Positions 1-5,913 of a DNA stretch of 9,181 nucleotides are shown here, in pieces; within the stretch, counting starts at the first letter, position 1; each line of letters opens with the position of its first letter. The notes under the pieces are model-generated. The model was not told where the DNA came from. It did no database searches and saw only the letters and a program-made list of their open reading frames with translations. The translations under genes were made by a program, and so were the position numbers. This stretch comes from Clostridiales bacterium (GTDB lineage Bacteria; Bacillota; Clostridia; Peptostreptococcales; Natronincolaceae). The DNA lies in the NCBI GenBank assembly GCA_012800145.1, contig JAAZJW010000320.1, positions 1-9,181 on the forward strand, read 5' to 3'.

Positions 1-1
1 A

Positions 2-1528
2 TTGGTGCCCGTTATTATTATAATATTGGCAATTTCCACTACCTCATGGATAGAACCTTTGTTATTTCTCGTTACCATTGGAATAGCTATAGCAATAAAT
101 ATGGGAACCAATGTGTTCTTTAAGGACATTTCTTTTATAACTCAGGCTATCAGTCCAATACTGCAGTTAGCCGTATCCCTTGATTATGCAATATTTTTGT
201 TGCATAGTTTCAGGGATTATTTAGGACAGTTTGAACCTGAAGACGCTATGAAACTCGCCATCAAACAGGCTTTGCCTGCTGTTGCTGCCAGCGCCGCTAC
301 AACCTTGGTTGGCTTTTTAGCCCTGGTGGCGATGCGATTTAAAATAGGCTCGGATTTGGGCATAAATTTGGTTAAAGGTATTCTCCTAAGTTTTATTTCG
401 GTAATGATGTTTTTACCGGCCTTTACTCTCTTGTCCTATAAACTTGTTGAAAAAACAAAACACCGACAATTGGATCCGAAGGTAGAAGGAATAGGAAAAC
501 GGATTATAGGGATAAGAATGCCTTTTTTAATCCTAGCTTTAATAATTGTCATACCCTGTTTCCTTGCTCAGGCAAATACAGAGTTTATGTATGGAACGGG
601 TAGTGTTGCGGAAGCATCTCGGGTTGGAAAGGATGCGGCGTTAATCGAGGATGAATTTGGCAAAGAAAATACCCTAGTATTATTGGTACCAAGGAAGGAT
701 GTGGGGAGAGAGGCGGAACTATGTAGGGAGCTTAAAACCGTTCCCCATATAAAAAATGTTTTATCTTATACATCTGCCGTAGGAGCGGAAATACCTGTCG
801 AATTTGTTCCTGATGAGGTTGTTGATCAGTTTTATTCAGAAAACTACGCACGGCTGATTCTTTACATTGATACAAAGGATGAGGGAGAAGAAGCTTTTTG
901 CACAGTTGAATCAATTTTTGATACAGCTGAAAAATATTATGATACTTATTATATGGCGGGTCAGAGTGCAACTTTGTATGATATGAAAAACATAGTTTCT
1001 GTTGATACTGGGCTCATAAACATAGTGGCCATTATCGGCATATTCGTTGTTTTATTGCTGACTTTTAAATCGTTGACAATACCATTGTTCCTGCTGTTTT
1101 CTATTGAAACGGCCATATGGATTAATTTGTCTTACGCTTATTTTGCTAATCAACATCTGAATTTTGTAGGATACCTGGTTATAAGCACGGTGCAATTGGG
1201 GGCAACGGTGGATTACGCCATACTTCTCACAAATCGTTATTTAGCGAACAGGGAAAAACTGCCCAAAAAAGAAGCTATGGAGGCCACAATAGACAATAAT
1301 TTGGCAGTAATTCTGATCTCTGCTTCCATACTGTCAATAGCAGGATTTATACTGTCCTTTACTTCTACCAATCCTATTATTTCGGAGTTAGGAATGTTGT
1401 TGGGAAGGGGAACAGTACTATCGTTTGTTATGGTGATTTGTGTACTGCCGGCCCTACTCTTATTATTTGATAGGGTTATGCAGAAAACTACATTAAACAA
1501 TAGTTTTTATGAAGGAAAAAACATATAG
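2..1528 (+). CDS. MMPL/RND-type (HAE3-like) membrane transporter, C-terminal part
   Basis: A polytopic inner-membrane transporter of the MMPL/RND superfamily, which uses the proton gradient to move lipids, drugs or other hydrophobic substrates. The visible 508 residues hold the end of the first membrane bundle, a second extracytoplasmic domain (about residues 195-330) and the second bundle. Both halves carry the family's acidic transmembrane motif: SLDYAIFLL (Asp61-Tyr62) and ATVDYAILLTNRY (Asp404-Tyr405). These are the expected proton-relay positions of TM4 and TM10. The frame is open to the left edge, so the TTG at position 2 is probably internal and some 200 or more residues are missing, judging from usual family length. 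It is followed after 39 bases by a secreted heptad-repeat gene on the same strand, probably in one operon. The substrate cannot be told from sequence. Family assignment is strong. Confidence 0.88.
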   Translation: MVPVIIIILAISTTSWIEPLLFLVTIGIAIAINMGTNVFFKDISFITQAISPILQLAVSLDYAIFLLHSFRDYLGQFEPEDAMKLAIKQALPAVAASAATTLVGFLALVAMRFKIGSDLGINLVKGILLSFISVMMFLPAFTLLSYKLVEKTKHRQLDPKVEGIGKRIIGIRMPFLILALIIVIPCFLAQANTEFMYGTGSVAEASRVGKDAALIEDEFGKENTLVLLVPRKDVGREAELCRELKTVPHIKNVLSYTSAVGAEIPVEFVPDEVVDQFYSENYARLILYIDTKDEGEEAFCTVESIFDTAEKYYDTYYMAGQSATLYDMKNIVSVDTGLINIVAIIGIFVVLLLTFKSLTIPLFLLFSIETAIWINLSYAYFANQHLNFVGYLVISTVQLGATVDYAILLTNRYLANREKLPKKEAMEATIDNNLAVILISASILSIAGFILSFTSTNPIISELGMLLGRGTVLSFVMVICVLPALLLLFDRVMQKTTLNNSFYEGKNI

Positions 1529-1567
1529 GGAGATGTATTTAAAAAATTGCGAAGGGGAGCATTTGTT

Positions 1568-3103
1568 ATGAAAAAAATTTTATCGGTAATTTTAATATTA
1601 ACACTGATTTTTGTAATGTCCTTAGCTCCATTTGCCGAGGAAGTTGCTTCACAAAAAGAAGAGGTGGTATATGGGATATTAGACCCGGAGGGCAGAGTAA
1701 AAAATATTTATGTGGTTAACATATTTGAGGACAGCAACATAACAGATTATGGCAATTATAAAAACGTGCGTAACATGACTACCTCTGAAAAAATCAGTCA
1801 AAAAGGTGATAAAATAAATATAAACACTTCTGCCGACAGATTATATTATGAAGGAACAATTGAAAAAAACGAATTACCTTGGAACATAAATATAGAATAT
1901 AGTTTAGACGGCAAAAAGATAACAGGAACGGAACTTGCCGGCAAGAGCGGGGCTTTGGAGATAAAAATATCTGTAGACAGAAATCCTGAAATAAACAGTA
2001 TGTTTTTTGATAATTATACATTACAAATAGCCTTAAGCCTTGATACAAAACTGGCTAAAAATATTAAATCCAACAACGCTACCGTAGCGGAAGTTGGCAG
2101 TAAAAAACAGCTGACATATACAATTTTGCCGGGACAGGGAGCAGACATCCTGGTTACGGCTGATGTAAAAGATTTTGAAGCCGATGCTATCACAATTAAC
2201 GGCATAAGGATGAACTTGGATATGGTTATTAATGAAGAAGAATTTTCAGACCAAATTTCTCAGCTTATAAATGCCATAAAGGGGTTGGATGGCGGAGCTG
2301 AAGAACTGCTTAAAGGGGTTAGTGCCCTCTCCGACGGGATGGATGAATATGTTAAAGGATTGAGAGCCTTCAGAAATGGTTTGTCAGAATTGGGTTCAGG
2401 TGTCGGGAAATTGGACCAAGGTGCAAAAAGTATAAGTGCAGGTCTTTTGGAGTTGTCGGAAGGAAAAGGTCCTTTACTCCAGGGGGCACAGGAGATACAG
2501 GGAGCCGTTTTTAATGAGGTAAACGACAGGCTTTTCGCAATGGACTTAGGACTTCCCCCTTTGACCCCTGAGAATTATGAGCATGTTTTAAAAGATAATC
2601 TGATGTTTACCCCCATTAAAGCCCAACTCGACGGGGTGGTGCAATTTACCAACGGGCTTAAGAATTACACTGACGGTGTTACAGAACTCAGTCTGGGAGC
2701 GTCAGGTTTAGCGGGGGGAATCTCGGAGTTGAATTCTTCTATATCTGAAATTCCGAAATCGGCCAATGATTTATATAATGGCGGGGTTGAACTTAACTCA
2801 GCTATAGGAAAACTCAAAGTCGGCCTTGCGGAATATAAACAGGGCACAAATCAACTAAAAAACAGCATGTCAGATATTGATTCCGAAATAAGCAGTACTA
2901 TTGACGGGATTATGGACAGTATATTAGGAAGCGGGGATGAGGTGGTATCTTTTGTATCGGATAAGAATACAAATGTGTCCTCTGTCCAATTTGTAATGAA
3001 AACAGAAGAGATAAAAAAACCCGAAATCGATGTAATCCGTGGGGAACCCGAAAAACTGAGTTTTTGGGAAAAACTATTAAATTTATTTAAATTGCGAAAA
3101 TAA
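1568..3103 (+). CDS. Secreted YhgE-type heptad-repeat (Leu-x-x-Gly) protein
   Basis: An exported protein of 511 residues with no recognised enzymatic motif. I chose the ATG at 1568 because GAAGGGGAG (1551-1559) lies 8 bases upstream; an in-frame TTG at 1547 would overlap that ribosome binding site. Residues 1-24 form a signal peptide (MKK, a hydrophobic core, then APFA before EE). Residues about 30-220 look like a beta-rich globular domain. Residues about 229-450 carry repeated seven-residue units with Leu and Gly at fixed spacing, such as LLKGVSALSDGM and VGKLDQGAKSI, the kind found in YhgE/Pip-type proteins. Unlike YhgE it has no terminal membrane domains. The C-terminus (FWEKLLNLFKLRK) is a short basic amphipathic stretch. 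It lies directly behind the MMPL transporter gene, so I infer an extracytoplasmic partner or spanning helical bundle for that pump. Exact function unknown. Confidence 0.75.
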   Translation: MKKILSVILILTLIFVMSLAPFAEEVASQKEEVVYGILDPEGRVKNIYVVNIFEDSNITDYGNYKNVRNMTTSEKISQKGDKININTSADRLYYEGTIEKNELPWNINIEYSLDGKKITGTELAGKSGALEIKISVDRNPEINSMFFDNYTLQIALSLDTKLAKNIKSNNATVAEVGSKKQLTYTILPGQGADILVTADVKDFEADAITINGIRMNLDMVINEEEFSDQISQLINAIKGLDGGAEELLKGVSALSDGMDEYVKGLRAFRNGLSELGSGVGKLDQGAKSISAGLLELSEGKGPLLQGAQEIQGAVFNEVNDRLFAMDLGLPPLTPENYEHVLKDNLMFTPIKAQLDGVVQFTNGLKNYTDGVTELSLGASGLAGGISELNSSISEIPKSANDLYNGGVELNSAIGKLKVGLAEYKQGTNQLKNSMSDIDSEISSTIDGIMDSILGSGDEVVSFVSDKNTNVSSVQFVMKTEEIKKPEIDVIRGEPEKLSFWEKLLNLFKLRK

Positions 3104-3166
3104 TTCAGGTCCTGTCCCAAATTTTAATATTATATTTGAAATTTTAGCAAAAATCTGCTTTAATAG

Positions 3167-3175
3167 TGATATAAT
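3167..3175 (+). promoter_or_regulatory. Extended -10 promoter of the L25 gene
   Basis: TGATATAAT is a perfect extended -10 (TGn plus TATAAT at 3170-3175). There is no good -35 at 16-18 bases; TTGAAA at 3136-3141 is 28 bases upstream and too far away. Transcription would start near 3182, giving a leader of about 50 bases before the ribosome binding site AAGGAGG (3215-3221). Confidence 0.6.
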
Positions 3176-3230
3176 AAATCAGTAAAGGAAAAACAGAATA
3201 GACTGCAGAACTTGAAGGAGGAATATAAGT

Positions 3231-3914
3231 ATGGCGACACCGGTATTAAACGCCGAAATGAGAGAAACTACAGGAAAAAATGAGGCTAAAAAAGCGAGAA
3301 GAATGGGAAAAATCCCCGGCGTGGTTTATAGCAGGGGTGTAGATACAAAAGAAATACTGTTTGATGAAAGAGAAGTGTTGGGGGTACTTTCGAAGTTTGG
3401 ACAGAATGCTAAGATAAGTCTGAATCTTGAGGGTGAGAAAAATTTTGTAATCATTAAAGAGTTACAAAGGGGCATCATCGATAGGAAGTTACTGCACATA
3501 GACCTTCAAACATTGAGTGAAACAGAGAAAATCAAAATGGTAATGCCGATACGATTAGTCAATCGTGAAGATGTGGAGACATCGTCACAGTTCGTGGAAA
3601 TGCTTCTAAACGAGGTAGAAATTCAAACCTTCCCCAGATACCTGCCGGACAGGGTAGAGTTAGATGCATCCAAATTAAAGGAAAAAGAATTTTTGACAAT
3701 AGCTGACCTGAACGTAGGGGAAGACGAAAACATTGAAATTACGGAGGAAAAAGACAGACTCATAGCATCTCTGACCTTAGTGGAAGATATGGTAGAAGAA
3801 ATAGAGGAAATAGAAGAAGAAGTAGAAGAAGAATTAGACGCAGAAGCAACAGACGAGGAAGAAGCAGAAGCAACAGAAGAGGAAACAGAGGAGGAAGCGG
3901 AAACAGAAGAATAA
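3231..3914 (+). CDS. rplY: 50S ribosomal protein L25 / general stress protein Ctc, with acidic C-terminal tail
   Basis: Ribosomal protein L25 of the long TL5/Ctc type, which binds 5S rRNA in the central protuberance of the large subunit. Residues about 5-92 are the 5S-binding domain: the start (LNAEMRETTGKNEAKKARR) and GKIPGVVYSRGVDTKEI are typical. Residues about 98-185 are the second, beta-rich domain, including the pattern FPRYLPDRVELDASKL. Residues about 185-227 are an unusually acidic tail made almost only of Glu, Asp, Ala and Thr. At 227 residues it is at the long end for the family. AAGGAGG (3215-3221) with 9-base spacing fixes the ATG start. It appears to be a single-gene unit with its own promoter. 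In Bacillus the homologue Ctc is a general stress protein; regulation here is not evident. Confidence 0.95.
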   Translation: MATPVLNAEMRETTGKNEAKKARRMGKIPGVVYSRGVDTKEILFDEREVLGVLSKFGQNAKISLNLEGEKNFVIIKELQRGIIDRKLLHIDLQTLSETEKIKMVMPIRLVNREDVETSSQFVEMLLNEVEIQTFPRYLPDRVELDASKLKEKEFLTIADLNVGEDENIEITEEKDRLIASLTLVEDMVEEIEEIEEEVEEELDAEATDEEEAEATEEETEEEAETEE

Positions 3915-4008
3915 TTATAAGGGGTACAAATATTTTATCGATGTTATCAGCAGGCCATGTTGAACTTTTACTGAAAATATTTAAACCGAGTTTAGGTTGA
4001 TAAAAACG

Positions 4009-4071
4009 AACCATTATGAGCGGTACAAAGATCCGTACTGTATTTTTAGAATACAGAAGTTGATAATGGTT
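4009..4071 (+). other. Unassigned three-way-junction-like RNA fold upstream of the riboswitch
   Basis: AACCATTAT (4009-4017) is perfectly complementary to ATAATGGTT (4063-4071). Inside it are two hairpins: CTGTATT (4038-4044) with AATACAG (4050-4056), a perfect 7-bp stem with a 5-base loop, and a weaker GGTAC (4022-4026) with GTACT (4035-4039). The weaker stem shares 4038-4039 with the first, so the two would adjust at the junction. The fold ends one base before the riboswitch P1. I do not recognise it as a known class. It could be a second structured leader domain, a transcription-factor palindrome, or chance in AT-rich DNA. TTGATAAT at 4060-4067 might alternatively be part of a promoter. 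Confidence 0.35.
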
Positions 4072-4072
4072 T

Positions 4073-4175
4073 AGTTCTCCGAGTCTTTTTACCTAAAGAA
4101 CTTTGTTATATGGTGAAAAGACCGATAGGGTATAAGGGGAAAACCCTTATGCCTCCCATGTTAGGAAAGGGGACT
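4073..4175 (+). promoter_or_regulatory. Moco/Tuco (molybdenum/tungsten cofactor) riboswitch aptamer, P3-less form
   Basis: The segment matches the Moco RNA motif as I remember it from the E. coli moaA leader. P1 is AGTTCTC (4073-4079) with GGGGACT (4169-4175). P2 is GTCTTTTTACC (4083-4093) with GGTGAAAAGAC (4112-4122), 11 bp with one G-U. After P2 a hairpin follows almost at once: ATAAGGG (4132-4138) with CCCTTAT (4144-4150), a GAAAA loop, flanked by GGG (4128-4130). The most conserved stretches, GCCTCCCA (4151-4158) and GGAAAGG (4164-4170), sit where they do in E. coli. The P3 arm present in E. coli is absent; published work linked P3-less variants to tungsten-cofactor genes. It lies upstream of a DUF364 gene and is followed by a terminator, so control by transcription termination is inferred. 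The assignment rests on recalled motif similarity, not on a covariance search. Confidence 0.78.
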
Positions 4176-4229
4176 TAATACACAAAAAAGGTGGCATATC
4201 TTATTCTTAGATATATGTCATCTTTATTG

Positions 4230-4262
4230 AGCCTTTTCCCATAGAAAGGGCTTATATTTTTT
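4230..4262 (+). terminator. Intrinsic terminator of the riboswitch expression platform
   Basis: AGCCTTTT (4230-4237) pairs with AAAGGGCT (4245-4252) around a 7-base loop, giving 8 bp with one G-U, and is followed by TATATTTTTT ending at 4262. It lies after the cofactor aptamer and before the DUF364 start, the place for an attenuator. Its 5' strand CCTTTTCC (4232-4239) can instead pair with GGAAAGGG (4164-4171) inside the aptamer, which would form an antiterminator. A further 10-bp hairpin (4190-4199 with 4213-4222) lies between aptamer and terminator. Confidence 0.7.
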
Positions 4263-4339
4263 GCAGGATAAAGGAATTGATATACCATTAAGGCTTACGC
4301 CGAGGAGAAATTTTAACAAGACTATAGGGGGTCCTAGAA

Positions 4340-5182
4340 ATGATGAAAATGTCCGATGGGATACTTCGGGAAACAATTGAACAAGTCAAAAGTATACTGG
4401 GGGAAGAGATGGATGACATAACGGTTGAACGTGCAGTTATGGGTTTGTTCTATACAGGTGTCAAACTCAGCAATGGGGAGGGCGGCATTTGTTTTACACC
4501 GATTAAGGATATACCCGAGGCAGTTTGTTGTCCAAGCTCAGCGAAAGAAATGCCCCTTTCAGGCAAGATATCAGGTCAAAAAGCGGAATGCTTTATTGAG
4601 GGTATGTTCAAAGGGAGTGTTTTAAGAAAGGCTCTGGGCATAGCAGTTTTGAATGCGTTGTCTGCAACCTGCTGGAATCTAAAAGGTCATAAAGGAAATT
4701 ACAAAATAATATATGATGCGGATCCTGTAGATGAAAACACAACAATACTGCAACACAAAACTACAACGGTTGTAGGTGCCTTAATACCATATATTAAAAT
4801 GTTAAAGGAAAACAAAAGTAAGTTTTTCATATTGGAATTGGATCCGAAAACTCTTAAGGAAGATGAATTGGACCATTTTATGCCTGTAGATAAAGCCCAC
4901 GAGGCCCTGGGACAATCGGATTTAATAATCATTACAGGGACTGCAATAATTAATGATACATTAGAGGGATTGTTGTCTATGGCAAAGGAAGGTGCGGAGA
5001 TTATAGTGGTAGGACCGACTGCCAGTATATTGCCTGATGCCTTTTTCAAAAGGGGTGTCAAAAAAATAGGCAGCCTTGCCGTAACAAAACCTGATGAATT
5101 ACTGGACATATTAGCAGAAGCGGGCTCGGGCTATCATTTTTGCGGAAAATATGCGAGCAAAACGGTTATAGAAAAACAATAG
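4340..5182 (+). CDS. DUF4213/DUF364 protein, putative heavy-metal chelation family
   Basis: A soluble 280-residue protein with the two-domain build of this family: an N-terminal DUF4213 region with an enolase-N-like fold (about residues 8-95) and a C-terminal Rossmann-like DUF364 domain (about 110-275). A structure of a Desulfitobacterium homologue led to the proposal of heavy-metal chelation; no reaction is established. Visible family features are the segment GGICFTP, a Cys pair in EAVCCPSSAKEMPL (Cys63, Cys64), the Rossmann-like strands around IIITGTAIINDTLEGLL and IIVVGPTASILPDAFF, and the end GYHFCGKYASKTVIEK. Length is normal. AGGGGGT (4326-4332) suits the ATG at 4340 or at 4343. It is preceded by a probable Moco/Tuco riboswitch and terminator, so I infer a role in molybdenum or tungsten handling and expression when cofactor is scarce. 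A terminator-like hairpin follows the gene. Confidence 0.88.
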   Translation: MMKMSDGILRETIEQVKSILGEEMDDITVERAVMGLFYTGVKLSNGEGGICFTPIKDIPEAVCCPSSAKEMPLSGKISGQKAECFIEGMFKGSVLRKALGIAVLNALSATCWNLKGHKGNYKIIYDADPVDENTTILQHKTTTVVGALIPYIKMLKENKSKFFILELDPKTLKEDELDHFMPVDKAHEALGQSDLIIITGTAIINDTLEGLLSMAKEGAEIIVVGPTASILPDAFFKRGVKKIGSLAVTKPDELLDILAEAGSGYHFCGKYASKTVIEKQ

Positions 5183-5248
5183 CGTGTGGTATGTAGATGC
5201 TTAGATACACCAATATAAATTTGTTTAACATAAAACTGAATAAATAAG

Positions 5249-5297
5249 TAATAAAGGAGATAAGGAATCAAATTTGATATTCTTATCTCCTTTATTA
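5249..5297 (+). terminator. Long hairpin, probable terminator after the DUF364 gene
   Basis: A perfect 16-bp stem, 5249-5264 with 5282-5297, has a core of GGAGATAAG paired with CTTATCTCC. The 3' side runs into TTTATTATAA. The loop region (5265-5281) contains AAATTT and may pair partly. A-rich sequence before and T-rich sequence after the GC core are typical of intrinsic terminators, though the T-run is interrupted. It isolates the riboswitch unit from the copper promoter 19 bases downstream. Confidence 0.6.
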
Positions 5298-5315
5298 TAA
5301 AATAATTTTAAGGAC

Positions 5316-5345
5316 TTTACATACCCCCTAGGGGTATGGTATACT
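5316..5345 (+). promoter_or_regulatory. CsoR-controlled copper promoter with operator in the spacer
   Basis: TTTACA (5316-5321) and TATACT (5340-5345) form a sigma-A type promoter with an 18-base spacer and an extended -10 (TGG before TATACT). Between them lies the palindrome ATACCCC-CTA-GGGGTAT (5321-5337). This is close to the CsoR operator known from Bacillus subtilis copZA as I recall it. A repressor bound there would cover the whole spacer. Expected logic: apo-CsoR represses, Cu(I)-CsoR lets go, and csoR and copA are induced by copper. Confidence 0.85.
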
Positions 5346-5366
5346 TGAAAGCATGGAGGTGGTATT

Positions 5367-5678
5367 TTGGCAAATTGCTGCAATCCGAATAGGAAGGATA
5401 AAAAACCTACAGAGGCTTCGATTAAAACCCAAAAATCTATTGTAAACAGATTAAATCGAATAGAAGGGCAGATAAGGGGTATTAAAAGTATGATTGAAAA
5501 GGAAACCTATTGTGATGACATTATCAACCAAATAGAGGCTTCCAGATCCGCACTCCATTCTGTGCAGATTATACTTTTGGAAAGTCACATAAAGAATTGT
5601 GTTGTAGATCAGATACAACATGGGGATACTGATGTGATAGAGGAGATTTTAAAGACTATAAAAAGGTTGACAAAGTAG
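5367..5678 (+). CDS. csoR: CsoR-type copper-sensing transcriptional repressor
   Basis: A small all-helical repressor of the CsoR/RcnR (DUF156) family, 103 residues, usual length. It carries the Cu(I) ligand set Cys49-x24-His74-x3-Cys78, the same spacing as Cys36/His61/Cys65 of Mycobacterium CsoR. Tyr48 sits before the first ligand, as in that protein. These ligands argue for copper rather than nickel (RcnR), formaldehyde (FrmR) or persulfide (CstR) sensing. The N-terminus has an extra Cys pair (Cys4-Cys5) of unknown role. The helix SIVNRLNRIEGQIRGIKSMI is the conserved DNA-binding and tetramer face. The start is TTG at 5367: GGAGGTG (5355-5361) precedes it by 5 bases, and the ATG at 5353 is out of frame. 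The promoter contains its own operator, so it is autoregulated. copA follows after 235 bases of repeat sequence. Confidence 0.93.
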   Translation: MANCCNPNRKDKKPTEASIKTQKSIVNRLNRIEGQIRGIKSMIEKETYCDDIINQIEASRSALHSVQIILLESHIKNCVVDQIQHGDTDVIEEILKTIKRLTK

Positions 5679-5704
5679 GCGTGTATCAAGGGTGTGTCAA
5701 GGGG

Positions 5705-5786
5705 CGTGTCAGGGGGACGTGTCAGGGGGACGTGTCAGGGGGACGTTTCGTTTGACAGACGTGTCAGGGGGACGTTTCGTTTGACA
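5705..5786 (+). repeat. Tandem 13-bp repeats CGTGTCAGGGGGA and a 27-bp direct repeat
   Basis: Three perfect head-to-tail copies of CGTGTCAGGGGGA lie at 5705-5717, 5718-5730 and 5731-5743, and a fourth at 5760-5772. The last two begin a 27-bp perfect direct repeat (5731-5757 and 5760-5786) that also contains ACGTTTCGTTTGACA. Degenerate copies (GTGTATCAAGG at 5681, GTGTGTCAAGGGG at 5692) precede them. The array is the expanded left arm of the palindromic element that runs to about 5884. Confidence 0.9.
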
Positions 5787-5861
5787 CACAAATAGAACCA
5801 TAAGGCATATGAATCGTTTTTCATTTTATATTGTGTGTCAAACGAAACGTCCCCTTGACAC
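5761..5861 (+). repeat. 31-bp inverted repeat (REP/MITE-like palindromic element) between csoR and copA
   Basis: Positions 5768-5791 are the perfect reverse complement of 5831-5854 (24 bp). One G-U pair and six more pairs extend the stem to 31 bp (5761-5791 with 5831-5861), around an AT-rich 39-base loop. Outside it, the right flank to 5884 carries further TTGACACCC-type units that mirror the GGGTGTGTCAAGG units on the left. The element has no reading frame of note. Its GGGGACG...TTGACAC style resembles short repeated elements I associate with clostridial genomes, so a non-autonomous mobile or REP-like repeat is inferred. In csoR-copA readthrough RNA it would form a very stable hairpin. The right arm contains three TTGACA hexamers, but no good -10 follows them. 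Confidence 0.85.
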
Positions 5862-5913
5862 CCTCCCCTTGACACCCTTGACACAAAAATATCTGTCAGA
5901 GAGGTGAAAAATT

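Noticed and set aside
1547..1549. TTG start of the heptad-repeat protein
   Set aside because: It overlaps the ribosome binding site that serves the ATG at 1568 and would add charged residues before a normal signal peptide.
3928..3982. Inverted repeat AAATATTTT / AAAATATTT after the L25 gene
   Set aside because: It is AT-only, 37 bases apart and without a T-run, so chance is likely; I see no convincing L25 terminator in 3915-4008.
3760..4014. Leu/Pro-rich open frame on the minus strand
   Set aside because: It is the complement of the GAA/GAG-rich acidic tail of L25; the Leu runs are a by-product.
5681..5884. CRISPR array
   Set aside because: The units are 13 bp, head to tail without unique spacers, and form one large palindrome.
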